Shown: in pieces, positions 6,836 to 13,894 of the stretch
Position numbering within the stretch: position 1 is the stretch's first letter
Layout of the letters: each line of letters opens with the position of its first letter
Origin: Sphingobium sp.
GTDB lineage: Bacteria; Pseudomonadota; Alphaproteobacteria; Sphingomonadales; Sphingomonadaceae
DNA length: 15,342 bases
Direction: 5' to 3'
Assembly (NCBI GenBank): GCA_030148625.1
Contig: JASBTC010000106.1
Coordinates: 1-15,342 of the forward strand
The notes under the pieces: model-generated
Database searches by the model: none
The model's input: only the letters and a program-made list of their open reading frames with translations
Told to the model about the DNA's origin: nothing
Translations under genes and position numbers: made by a program

Positions 6836-8299
6836 GTGACGAGCATAATTGCCCCCCGCCAACGCAAAGTCCGTGTCCTTGCGACGCTTGGCCCCGCCAG
6901 CAACACGCCGGAGATGATCCGCAAGCTCTTCCTGGCGGGCGCGGACGCGTTCCGTATCAATATGAGCCATGGCAGCCATGAGGGTCATGCCAAGGTGATC
7001 GCGGCGATCCGCGACCTCGAGCGCGACCTCGGCCGGGCGATGACGGTGCTCGTCGATCTGCAGGGTCCCAAGCTGCGCGTCGGCCGCTTCGCCGGCGGAT
7101 CGACCATGCTCGACACCGGCACGCGCTTCGTGCTCGACCGGGACAAGGCACCCGGCGATGCGACTCGCGTCAATCTGCCGCATCCCGAGATTTTCGCGGC
7201 GCTGGAGCCCGGCGCCCGGCTGCTGCTCGATGATGGCAAGCTTGTGCTGCGCGTCCGCGCGGTCGAGAAGGACCGGATCGAGACCGTGGTCGAGACCGGT
7301 GGAAAATTGTCCGACAACAAGGGATTGAACGTCCCCGACGTGATCGTGCCGATGGCGGCGCTCACCGAGAAGGATCGCAAGGATCTGAGCTTCGCGCTCG
7401 AACAGGGCGCCGACTGGATCGCGCTCAGCTTCGTCCAGCGGCCCGAGGATGTCGCGGAGGCGCGCCAGCTGATCGGCGGCAAGGCGGCGCTGCTTGCCAA
7501 GATCGAGAAGCCGGCCGCGATTGAGCGGCTCGACGGCATCCTCGAACTTGCCGATGCCGTGATGGTCGCCCGTGGCGACCTGGGTGTCGAGCTGCCGCCC
7601 GAGGAAGTGCCGCGTCTGCAGAAACGGATCGTCGAATCGGCGCGCCGTCTCGGACGCCCGGTGGTGGTGGCGACGCAGATGCTCGAATCGATGATCACGG
7701 CGCCGACCCCGACGCGCGCCGAGGTCTCGGATGTCGCCACCGCGGTCTATGACGGCGCGGATGCGGTGATGCTCTCCGCCGAATCGGCGGCGGGCGCCTG
7801 GCCCGAAGAATCGGTCGCGATGATGGACAAGATCGCGCGCGCGGTGGAGGCCGACCCCGCCTATACCGACCGCATCCATTTCACCGAGACCAGGCCCGAT
7901 CCGACCACCGCCGACGCGCTTGCCGAGGCGGCCGGGCAGATCGCGGTCACCGTTTCGGCGTCCGCGGTGATCTGCTTCACCAGTTCGGGCTCGACGCCGC
8001 GCCGGATTGCGCGCGAACGGCCCAGCGTGCCGCTGCTCGTGCTGACGCCCAAGGTCTCGACCGCGCGGCGGCTGGGGCTGCTCTGGGGCGTGCACGCAGT
8101 GCGTACGCGCGACGTCGCCTCGTTCGAGGAAATGGTCGCCAAGTCGAAGCGCATGGCGCTGCGCCACGGCATTGCCGGCGCAGGGGATCGCGTGATCCTG
8201 ATGGCGGGTGTCCCCTTCGGCACGCCGGGCTCGACCAATGTGCTCCACGTCGTCCGCCTGACCGGCGAGGAACTCAAAAACTACAAACATGCGGATTGA
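6836..8299 (+). CDS. pyk: Pyruvate kinase
   Basis: This is the last step of glycolysis: phosphoenolpyruvate plus ADP gives pyruvate plus ATP, in the cytoplasm. At 487 residues it has the usual bacterial length. Visible motifs: TLGPAS at 17-22; FRINMSHG at 39-46 (R40, N42, S44); VDLQGPKLRVG at 73-83; the lid domain over about 84-170; the active-site stretch LLAKIEKPAAIERLDG (219-234) with K222 and metal ligand E224; MVARGDLGVELPPEEVP (243-259) with D248; ATQMLESM at 279-286; and MLSAESAAG at 312-320, the alphaproteobacterial form of MLSGETA. The start is a GTG at 6836. An ATG two bases earlier (6834) runs straight into TGA and cannot be used. GGAG at 6827-6830 is the ribosome site. It converges on the serine hydrolase gene across 124 bp. 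Confidence 0.97.
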   Translation: MTSIIAPRQRKVRVLATLGPASNTPEMIRKLFLAGADAFRINMSHGSHEGHAKVIAAIRDLERDLGRAMTVLVDLQGPKLRVGRFAGGSTMLDTGTRFVLDRDKAPGDATRVNLPHPEIFAALEPGARLLLDDGKLVLRVRAVEKDRIETVVETGGKLSDNKGLNVPDVIVPMAALTEKDRKDLSFALEQGADWIALSFVQRPEDVAEARQLIGGKAALLAKIEKPAAIERLDGILELADAVMVARGDLGVELPPEEVPRLQKRIVESARRLGRPVVVATQMLESMITAPTPTRAEVSDVATAVYDGADAVMLSAESAAGAWPEESVAMMDKIARAVEADPAYTDRIHFTETRPDPTTADALAEAAGQIAVTVSASAVICFTSSGSTPRRIARERPSVPLLVLTPKVSTARRLGLLWGVHAVRTRDVASFEEMVAKSKRMALRHGIAGAGDRVILMAGVPFGTPGSTNVLHVVRLTGEELKNYKHAD

Positions 8300-8423
8300 A
8301 GCGATTTGTGATTCGATGTCGAACGATCTGTCGGCTTCGGTGAGGACGGGGGCGTCGCATGGGCCGCAGCTGTCGCCGGGGTGATATGGGCTGGGCGTTG
8401 ATCGGGATTCTGGGCCGGGCGCG
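8300..8423. other. Convergent spacer, no clear terminator
   Basis: This 124-bp spacer lies between the stop of pyk and the stop of the serine hydrolase gene. The only symmetry noted is TTCGA-TG-TCGAA at 8312-8323, 13 nt after the pyk stop. It is short and has no T-run, so it is not called a terminator. No small gene is apparent. Confidence 0.4.
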
Positions 8424-9896
8424 TTAGGGCAGTCGCGCGAGTGCTCGCCTGGCATCGGTGTCGTCGGGTTCCATGGCCAGATAGGCGGCATAGGCCTGTT
8501 TTGCCGCATCGCTCCGGCCCGCGACGCGATAGCCGGAAGCGAGGCTCAGCAGTGCGGCGGAAGACTCTGGAAACAGCGCGCGATTGAGCGACAACAGTGC
8601 CAGCGCGGTCGCATCCTGCCGGCGATGCAAGGCCTTCAGGCCCGCAAGGTCGATTACTATCTCGCGAAGCGCCTCGCCCCGCGTCCGCGCGGCTGCCAGC
8701 CCGGCCGCTTCGCCGTTCGCGATCGCGATGTCGACGACCGCTCTCGTCCGCCAATAGGCGCGCGTCGCGCCGCTTTCGCCGACCAGTTCGCGTTTCAGCC
8801 AGTTGGCGATATCGAAATAGGCGTCGACGTCGCAATTGGTGAGGATCACCGCGACGATGCCGAGATCCTCGAAGATCATCAGCTCGTTCGCGATGCCGTA
8901 ATGGCCGCCCGAATGACCGATGATGCGGTGACCGTTCACCACGTCCTCGCTTACGCCATAGCCATAGCGCCCCTTGGCATAGTCGACCCGGCCCTGCGTC
9001 ATCGCCTCGGTCGTCGCCTTGCCGAGCAGCCGATGCGACACCAGGGCTTCGGCAAAGCGGTGAAGATCGCCCGCCATGGCATAGCTTCCTCCCGCCGGAC
9101 TGCCACGCCGCCCCATCATCAATATGTTGCTCTGCCATGCGCCGGGACGATCGAGCGAACGCATATAGCCGGTGGCGACGCGCGGCGCGGCCATGTCGAG
9201 TTCCAGGAAATCGGCCCCCGTCATTCCCAGCCGCGCAAAGATGGTGCGGCGGATATGATCATAATAATCCGCGCCGGTCACAGCCTCGATCACCAGCCCG
9301 AGCACGACATAGCCGGCGTTGCTGTAGGAGAAGCGCGTGCCGGGTGCGAAGTCCGGCGCCTTGCCGGCGAAGAGCGGTAGATGATCGGCGAGCCTGTCGA
9401 GCGGTACGCTGGCGGCGCGGCTATGGCCTTCCTCGTAGTTGCCGAGCCCGGACTGGTGGGTCAGGAGCTGCTCGATCGTCACGCTTTCCGCCACTGCACG
9501 GTTGGGATAATCCGGAAGATACCGGATCAGCCTGTCCCCGATCGCGATCTTGCCCGCCTCGACGAGTTGCATGATCGCGGTCGCGGTGAACATCTTGCCG
9601 ATCGACGCGAGATTGAAGCGCGTGTCCGTCCGGTTGCGGGCGCCGGTGCCGCGCTCGGCGAACCCATAGGCCTTGTGGAAGAGGATCCTGCCGCGTTCCG
9701 CGAGCAGCACCGTGCCGGTGAAGTCATCCTCGGCGGCGAGTTTCGCGAGATGCGTGCCCAATTTGTCGGCGAGCGCCCCGCTGGCGGGTGCCGCCGCGAG
9801 GGGACGGGGAGCGAGCGCCAGCCCCGCCGCTCCGCCGATCAGGGCGCGCCGTCCGATGGCGAGGGCATGGCCGGGCGAGGCGAAGGAATCGCGCAT
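8424..9896 (-). CDS. Exported serine hydrolase of the beta-lactamase/PBP fold with helical-repeat C-terminus
   Basis: This 490-residue protein has the class C beta-lactamase fold shared by DD-peptidases, esterases and lactamases. The nucleophile motif is S98-I-G-K101 (context FNLASIGKMF), the second motif is Y191-S-N193 (context FSYSNAGY), and H328-S-G330 (context IIGHSGGHYG) sits where the third KTG/HxG motif falls. The N-terminus carries a twin-arginine-like segment GRRALIGGAAGLALA (15-29) followed by an AAAPAS cleavage region, so Tat export to the periplasm is likely. Residues about 420-485 are alpha-helical and Ala/Leu-rich and resemble one or two TPR-like repeats. The ATG at 9896 is preferred over GTG at 9944 because GAGG is 9 nt upstream and the signal peptide begins cleanly. 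It diverges from a MarR-type gene. Whether it hydrolyses lactams, peptides or esters cannot be told. Confidence 0.88.
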   Translation of the reverse strand: MRDSFASPGHALAIGRRALIGGAAGLALAPRPLAAAPASGALADKLGTHLAKLAAEDDFTGTVLLAERGRILFHKAYGFAERGTGARNRTDTRFNLASIGKMFTATAIMQLVEAGKIAIGDRLIRYLPDYPNRAVAESVTIEQLLTHQSGLGNYEEGHSRAASVPLDRLADHLPLFAGKAPDFAPGTRFSYSNAGYVVLGLVIEAVTGADYYDHIRRTIFARLGMTGADFLELDMAAPRVATGYMRSLDRPGAWQSNILMMGRRGSPAGGSYAMAGDLHRFAEALVSHRLLGKATTEAMTQGRVDYAKGRYGYGVSEDVVNGHRIIGHSGGHYGIANELMIFEDLGIVAVILTNCDVDAYFDIANWLKRELVGESGATRAYWRTRAVVDIAIANGEAAGLAAARTRGEALREIVIDLAGLKALHRRQDATALALLSLNRALFPESSAALLSLASGYRVAGRSDAAKQAYAAYLAMEPDDTDARRALARLP

Positions 9897-9932
9897 TTCG
9901 AGGAACCTCGCAAACTTGACCTTCCAGCGAGA

Positions 9933-9952
9933 ATAGGTAAGCACTTACATAT
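9933..9952. promoter_or_regulatory. Imperfect 20-bp palindrome, likely MarR operator
   Basis: The sequence ATAGGTAAGC/ACTTACATAT has 8 of 10 symmetric positions, with a GTAAG-CA-CTTAC core at 9937-9948. It lies in the 54-bp spacer between the serine hydrolase start (9896) and the marR start (9951), and its right end overlaps the marR ATG. Its length and A/T-rich symmetric ends suit MarR dimers, which often bind 16-20-bp palindromes in their own divergent promoter. A TTGACC at 9916-9921 with TAAGCA 16 bp later could be a promoter reading into marR, which would place the operator over the -10. The operator role is inference from position. Confidence 0.55.
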
Positions 9953-10454
9953 GTCAATTGCCAAAGCCGGAACCCTTCCCGCCGATTATTCGCGAAGCTG
10001 TGGTGGCGCCGCGCTGGGCGCCCGCCTTCGCCGCCTCTCCGAGGCGATCGACCGGGATGCCGCGCTGGCGTATCGGGATGTCGGCATCGAATTCGAACAG
10101 CGCTGGTTCGGGCTTCTCAACCTGCTCGATCTCTATGGTCCGCTGGCGGTCGGCCAGATCGCGGCCGCTCTCGGCATCAGTCACGTCGCGGTAAGCCAGG
10201 CACGGACGTCGCTCGAGGCACGCCAGTTCGTCGCTGCGCAGCCGGATAGCAACGATGCCCGTCGGCGCCTGCTCAGCCTCACGGAAGAGGGCAATGCCCT
10301 GGTCGCATCGCTCCGTCCTTTGTGGAACCGGATGGACCGAGCGGCGCATGCGCTGAACGAGGAGGCCGGGGATGTCGTGAAGGCGCTCGACACCCTCGAC
10401 AAGGCGCTTGCCCGACGCTCCTTGTTCGATCGCATTTCCGAACAGGTGGATTGA
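9951..10454 (+). CDS. MarR-family transcriptional regulator
   Basis: This 167-residue cytoplasmic DNA-binding protein has typical MarR length. After an N-terminal dimerisation helix region it has WFGLLNLLDLYGPLAVGQIAAALG (52-75), then the recognition helix SHVAVSQARTSLEA (77-90). The wing follows with DSNDARRRLLSLTEEG (99-114), whose D-x-R-x-x-x-L-T-E-G pattern is the MarR wing signature. C-terminal helices run to 167. The ATG at 9951 is used; it has no strong ribosome site (AGG about 13 nt upstream) and its promoter may give a very short leader. The gene is divergent from the exported serine hydrolase and probably controls it and itself. The ligand is unknown; MarR proteins commonly sense phenolic or other lipophilic compounds. 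Confidence 0.9.
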   Translation: MSIAKAGTLPADYSRSCGGAALGARLRRLSEAIDRDAALAYRDVGIEFEQRWFGLLNLLDLYGPLAVGQIAAALGISHVAVSQARTSLEARQFVAAQPDSNDARRRLLSLTEEGNALVASLRPLWNRMDRAAHALNEEAGDVVKALDTLDKALARRSLFDRISEQVD

Positions 10455-10508
10455 CCTGCGCACTCCGGGAGCGCCTTCCGCTGGCGGTCATGGGCTCGTG
10501 ATCAAGGC

Positions 10509-10576
10509 GCGCATGGGTTGGAGGTCGCGCTGTCGCCTGAGGGAGTGCTGCGTCTGCAGAAACGGATCGTCGAAGG
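10509..10576 (+). pseudogene. Decayed fragment of pyruvate kinase
   Basis: Positions 10524-10574 align with 7586-7636 inside pyk at 46 of 51 bases with no gap, including an identical 25-nt run (10550-10574 and 7612-7636). Translated in the matching frame the fragment reads AHGLEVALSPEGVLRLQKRI, against ARGDLGVELPPEEVPRLQKRI in the intact enzyme, with one codon missing near its left end. It covers only about 22 residues of the enzyme around the MARGDLGVE region. There is no start, domain or continuation, so it cannot make an enzyme. It is a remnant of a partial duplication or of a second, lost pyruvate kinase gene. Most of the mismatches change the encoded residue, which fits loss of coding constraint. 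Confidence 0.75.
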
Positions 10577-10610
10577 CCCTTCGACTGCCTGCACGCAAGC
10601 GCTCAGGGCC
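10569..10610. repeat. Palindromic intergenic repeat next to the pyk remnant
   Basis: GTCGAAGG-C-CCTTCGAC (10569-10585) is a perfect 8-bp inverted repeat around one base. An overlapping longer hairpin pairs GGCCCT (10575-10580) with AGGGCC (10605-10610). The CCCTTCGAC...CTCAGGGCC pattern resembles short palindromic elements that I recall as dispersed in sphingomonad intergenic DNA; this is from memory and not checked. The element begins within the last six bases of the pyk-like fragment. It may also serve as a terminator for marR or the convergent DUF389 gene, but no T-run is seen. Confidence 0.5.
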
Positions 10611-10664
10611 GGGATGACGTGTGTTGGGCGAGACATGGCGAGGGTATCCCCTCGTACCCGTGGA

Positions 10665-12296
10665 TCATTGCGGCGTCGGTTCGCGTCTTGGCTGTCTGAC
10701 CACTTCGAACTCGACCCCGGTGGCGTCGGCCTGGCCGCGTTGTGGCGGGGTGGGGGCGAGGATGGTGGCGTTCGCCTTGATGCCCGCCTTGGCCAGTTCG
10801 GCGACCGCGAATTCGGAGAGCGCGCGCGCCGTCGCCTTGTCCTCGTCTGAGGCGTTGCTGCCGGCGAAGCCGCTCACGGTCAGGCCCTGGACGCCCCATC
10901 GTTCGATCGCCCATATCGCGTTTTCCAGTTCCGCGCCCGCACGCGGTGCGCCGTCCCGGAACGCGACGGGCAGCGCGATCCGTGGCTGAACGGGCGGGAT
11001 GACGCGCACGCTCCATCCATCACCCGCCCGTGCGGCGGCTTTTTCGATTTCGCGGTAATCGCCGATTTCCCACCCCCCGGCGGCGAAGGGAACGATCTGC
11101 ACGGTGCGTTCGGTGCGATTGATCCAGAGCGCCTGGGTGGGAAGGCCGATCGCCTCGCGGATCGCCGTGAGCGGCGGAACATCCCGCACGATGCCTGCGG
11201 CCGAGGTCTCGACCGCCGCATCGACGATCGCGCGTGTCTGGGTTTGCAGGTCGGCGGCGACGACCTGTTGCAGGTTCAGGGTCGGGCGCTCGCCCCATTC
11301 CGCTTCCAGCGCGCTTGTCAGCCACCGCTCCGCGTCGTTCGAATATTGTGGGGTGACCACGACGGCATCGACCGACGGACTTCCCCGCAATGGCCATTTG
11401 ACCTGCAATTGGGCGATGTTCACCGGCTTGAGCTTCATTTCGTCCATGAGCAGCCGCCGGACGGTCGCCTGCGCCTTGGCTTCGGCGGTCACGCGGTAGA
11501 GCGTGATGCCGAGCGGGATCGCCAGGACCGCGAAGGCCGTAAGGCCTGCCATCACATAGCGCGGCGTGATCTCCACCTTGGCGATCGGCCGCGCCGCGCC
11601 GCTCAGGCGCGCGATCAGTGCGAATGAAAAGGCGATCGCCGCCAGGTTGGTCAGGAACAGCAGAAAGGCTCCGAACGCGAAACCCATATTTCCGACGCCA
11701 AGCCCGTAACCAACGGTCGCCAGCGGTGGCATGAGCGCCGTCGCGATTGCCACGCCGATCGCCGTCGCTCCCTTTTGCAGAACGGTGGCATAGGCCCCGG
11801 CGATGCCGGAAAGGACGGCGACGGCAAGATCGAGCAGCGTCGGTTCGGTGCGGGCGATGATTTCCGGCGTCGCGTTCCGGATCGGGCTGAGCCAGGTCAG
11901 CAGGATACCGGTGAGGATGCCGATCGCGGCGCCGATCGCGATGACCTTGACCGAATCCCGGATCTGGCGGCCGTCGAGCGAGGCGAAGCCGAAGCCCATG
12001 CTGGCGATCGGCCCCATGAGCGGCGAGATCAGCATCGCCCCGATCACCACCGCCGTCGATGACTGGAGCAGGCCGATCGCCGCGATGCCGGCGGACAGGC
12101 CGCACATGAGCATATAGGATTTTGTGACCTGGCCGTCTTCGCGCACCGATTGACGAAGCGACGAGCCCGCCTCTCCCTTAAGGTCGGGAAACAGCCCGGT
12201 CTTGTCGATCTGGGCGCGAAAGGCGGCGAAGGACGCCGTCGCGTTTTGGCGCAGGGCGCTCCAGCGGGTTTCGCCCGTGGCGGATTCCTGTGTCAA
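10665..12296 (-). CDS. DUF389 family inner-membrane protein
   Basis: This 543-residue protein of the DUF389 (TIGR00341-like) family has no established function. About six hydrophobic segments lie in the first half: roughly 61-80, 82-100, 115-135, 155-175, 178-200 and 203-230, with another at 248-268. The conserved loops GAMLISPLMGPI (86-97) and ATALMPPLATVG (185-196) identify the family and hint at a channel- or transporter-like core. Residues 271-543 form a long soluble region. Its end, around LENAIWAIERWGVQGLTVSGF and ALSEFAVAELAKAGI, faintly recalls OmpA-type C-terminal domains, but key motif residues are not clear. The start is TTG at 12296, supported by AGGGAGGG about 6 nt upstream and the absence of a nearby in-frame ATG. 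It stands alone, convergent with marR and 329 bp downstream of rpmJ. Confidence 0.85.
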   Translation of the reverse strand: MTQESATGETRWSALRQNATASFAAFRAQIDKTGLFPDLKGEAGSSLRQSVREDGQVTKSYMLMCGLSAGIAAIGLLQSSTAVVIGAMLISPLMGPIASMGFGFASLDGRQIRDSVKVIAIGAAIGILTGILLTWLSPIRNATPEIIARTEPTLLDLAVAVLSGIAGAYATVLQKGATAIGVAIATALMPPLATVGYGLGVGNMGFAFGAFLLFLTNLAAIAFSFALIARLSGAARPIAKVEITPRYVMAGLTAFAVLAIPLGITLYRVTAEAKAQATVRRLLMDEMKLKPVNIAQLQVKWPLRGSPSVDAVVVTPQYSNDAERWLTSALEAEWGERPTLNLQQVVAADLQTQTRAIVDAAVETSAAGIVRDVPPLTAIREAIGLPTQALWINRTERTVQIVPFAAGGWEIGDYREIEKAAARAGDGWSVRVIPPVQPRIALPVAFRDGAPRAGAELENAIWAIERWGVQGLTVSGFAGSNASDEDKATARALSEFAVAELAKAGIKANATILAPTPPQRGQADATGVEFEVVRQPRREPTPQ

Positions 12297-12436
12297 CGCT
12301 CGCCCTCCCTTGGCGTCCGGCCCACTATCGTGCCGTGCCGGCGCGCGATCGGGAACCGGTAAATTGCGCGGGGTGACGTGTGGGGTTGGCGACGGCTGGC
12401 ACGCCTCCGATTCGCATTCGGGTCAGGCCGAGTCGA

Positions 12437-12511
12437 AAATGGTGCTGCCTGATAACCGGCGCGCAGCGTACTCCAGTACGTGAGCACCGGAAGCGCAGGG
12501 CAACGCCATTT
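12437..12511. repeat. Long interrupted inverted repeat (75 nt)
   Basis: The outer arms are AAATGGTGCTGCC (12437-12449) and GGCAACGCCATTT (12499-12511), matching at 11 of 13 positions, one mismatch being a possible G-U pair. Inside are CCGG at 12456-12459 and 12487-12490, and a perfect CGTACT-CC-AGTACG at 12467-12480. The whole can fold into one long stem with small bulges. The right arm has a second option, GCCAT (12505-12509) with ATGGC (12522-12526). It could be a dispersed palindromic element, or a structured leader of the DUF389 gene or a small RNA. Confidence 0.6.
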
Positions 12512-12550
12512 GCAGACCGGCATGGCGCGAATGCAGGACGCACAAACGCA

Positions 12551-12584
12551 TCGAGCGCCCGACCCGGTGGGGCAGGGCGCTCGA
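12551..12584 (-). terminator. Probable rpmJ terminator, part of an alternative-fold set
   Basis: TCGAGCGCCC (12551-12560) and GGGCGCTCGA (12575-12584) form a perfect 10-bp stem with a 14-nt loop, 42 nt after the rpmJ stop. On the minus strand it is followed by TGCGTTTGTG, a weak T-rich stretch. A further copy of the left arm, AGCGCCCGACC, occurs at 12608-12618 and again as 12554-12564, so the middle segment can pair with either side. This resembles a terminator with a competing hairpin. Confidence 0.55.
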
Positions 12585-12625
12585 CGAGGATCAAGACCGG
12601 ACGCGGAAGCGCCCGACCGCAACTG

Positions 12626-12751
12626 TCAGCCCTGGCGGGCCTTGAAGCGACGATTGGTCTTGTTGATCACATAGGTACGGCCGCGACGACGAATCACGCG
12701 GTTGTCCCGGTGACGGTCTTTGAGCGACTTCAGTGAATTGCGGATCTTCAT
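12626..12751 (-). CDS. rpmJ: 50S ribosomal protein L36
   Basis: This encodes a 41-residue very basic protein of the large ribosomal subunit. It starts [18 protein letters not shown] and ends [10 protein letters not shown], the standard L36 pattern of alphaproteobacteria. The Cys/His zinc-ribbon ligands found in the classic 37-38 residue form are absent, so this is the zinc-independent type. A GGAAG ribosome site is 8 nt before the ATG. The gene lies 61 bp downstream of galE on the same strand, and probably has its own promoter because ribosomal proteins are made at a high level; no clear promoter hexamers were found. It is followed by a 10-bp hairpin that is likely its terminator. Confidence 0.97.
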   Translation of the reverse strand: MKIRNSLKSLKDRHRDNRVIRRRGRTYVINKTNRRFKARQG

Positions 12752-12812
12752 GGCGAAACGCTTCCGGCTTCTCGAATTGTCGGGAAAAACGAGGCGCCGC
12801 CCTATGTCGGGG

Positions 12813-13889
12813 TCAGGCGGAAGTCAAGTCTCGCGCGCCGCTTTTCGCCTCGGCGGCGCGGCTTTTCGAGAGTTTCGCTTCCCAGGCGAGGGCGTCGGTG
12901 ACGATCCGGTCGAGCGACGCGAATCGGGGCTGCCATCCCGAGCGTTCGATCAGCGCGGCATTGTCCGCGACCATCATCGCGATGTCGCCGGGGCGGCGCG
13001 CGACGATGCGATGCGCGACCGGCCGGCCCGATGCGCGCTCGACCGCCTCGATCACCGCGCGCACCGAATGGCCGCTGCCATAGCCGCAATTGAGCACATG
13101 GCTGGACGCGGGATCGTCGACCAGCAATTCGAGCGCGCGGACATGCGCATCGGCGAGATCGCTGACATGGATGAAGTCGCGTACGCCCGTGCCGTCGGGC
13201 GTCGGATAATCGTCGCCATAGACGTCGAGTCGTGCCCGGGCGCCCGCCGCAACCTCGGTCGCGACCTTGATCAGATTGGTGGCGCCTGCGGTCGATTGAC
13301 CGGCACGGCCCTGCGGATCGGCGCCCGCCACGTTGAAATAGCGCAGCGCGCAATAGTTGATGGGATGTGCGGCCGCGGTGTCGGCCAGCATCATCTCCGT
13401 CATCAGCTTTGACGTGCCATAGGGGTTGGCGGGGCGGGTCGGCCAATCCTCCGCGACCGGCCGGTCCGACGGAATGCCGTAGACCGCTGCGGTCGACGAG
13501 AAGATGAAGTGCGCAACATGCTCGGCGACCGCGCTTTCGATCAGGGCGCGGCTGTTGGCGGTGTTGTTGCGATAATATTTGAGCGGATCGGCGACCGATT
13601 CGGGGACGATGATCGAGCCGGCGAAATGCATGATCGCGCCGATCTCATGGCGGGCCAGCGTCGCGCGCGTCGCAGCGATATCGCCGACATCGCCTTCGAC
13701 AAAGGCGGCGCGCCGGTCGACTGCCTCGCGGAATCCGGTCGAAAGATCGTCGAGCACCACCACCGGCCAGCCCGCATCGAGCAATGCGAGCACGGCATGG
13801 CTGCCGATATAGCCCGCGCCGCCCGTGACCAGCACGGGCATCCGGCACCGTGCGCCGCGACGCGCACGGACAGGGGTCTGCATGTTCAT
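12813..13889 (-). CDS. galE: UDP-glucose 4-epimerase
   Basis: This cytoplasmic NAD-dependent extended SDR interconverts UDP-glucose and UDP-galactose for sugar use and for surface polysaccharide precursors. The Rossmann motif [11 protein letters not shown] is at 21-31, DDLSTGF at 47-53 and GDVGD at 66-70. The catalytic region is FSSTAAVYG (130-138), followed by NPYGTSK with Y157 and K161. YFNVAGA (184-190), [12 protein letters not shown] (238-249) and RRPGDI (298-303) complete the GalE pattern. From the ATG at 13889 it is 358 residues, of which the first 16 ([16 protein letters not shown]) precede the usual start MPVLVTGG. An alternative ATG at 13841 would remove them; neither start has a strong ribosome site, so the start is uncertain. 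It diverges from the lipoprotein gene and lies upstream of rpmJ. Confidence 0.94.
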   Translation of the reverse strand: MNMQTPVRARRGARCRMPVLVTGGAGYIGSHAVLALLDAGWPVVVLDDLSTGFREAVDRRAAFVEGDVGDIAATRATLARHEIGAIMHFAGSIIVPESVADPLKYYRNNTANSRALIESAVAEHVAHFIFSSTAAVYGIPSDRPVAEDWPTRPANPYGTSKLMTEMMLADTAAAHPINYCALRYFNVAGADPQGRAGQSTAGATNLIKVATEVAAGARARLDVYGDDYPTPDGTGVRDFIHVSDLADAHVRALELLVDDPASSHVLNCGYGSGHSVRAVIEAVERASGRPVAHRIVARRPGDIAMMVADNAALIERSGWQPRFASLDRIVTDALAWEAKLSKSRAAEAKSGARDLTSA

Positions 13890-13894
13890 GGCGC

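Larger units (their letters stand above)
12297..12625. other. 329-bp gene-free spacer between rpmJ and the DUF389 gene
   Basis: No supported gene lies here. From right to left it holds the three-segment hairpin set just after rpmJ (12551-12618), a long interrupted inverted repeat (12437-12511), and about 135 bp leading into the DUF389 ribosome site (AGGGAGGG near 12303-12310). The short open frames crossing it on both strands have no ribosome site or recognisable protein. A promoter for the DUF389 gene must lie here or upstream, but I could not pick one out. Confidence 0.6.

Noticed and set aside
6803..8509. A 568-codon minus-strand frame
   Set aside because: It is the antisense of pyruvate kinase and has the Arg/His/Gly-rich composition of such shadows.
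8625..9380. A 251-codon plus-strand frame
   Set aside because: It is antisense to the serine hydrolase, whose SxxK, YSN and HSG motifs are all in the other strand.
8424..9896. Calling the serine hydrolase an AmpC antibiotic-resistance enzyme
   Set aside because: The third motif is HSG rather than KTG and the protein is far longer than AmpC. Many such proteins are esterases or peptidases, so resistance is not supported.
10518..10850. A 110-codon plus-strand frame that begins in the pyk-like fragment
   Set aside because: Only its first 20 or so residues match pyruvate kinase. The rest runs antisense through the end of the DUF389 gene, so it is not a gene.
12720..13412. A 230-codon plus-strand frame
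   Set aside because: It overlaps galE and rpmJ on the opposite strand and has no recognisable protein features.
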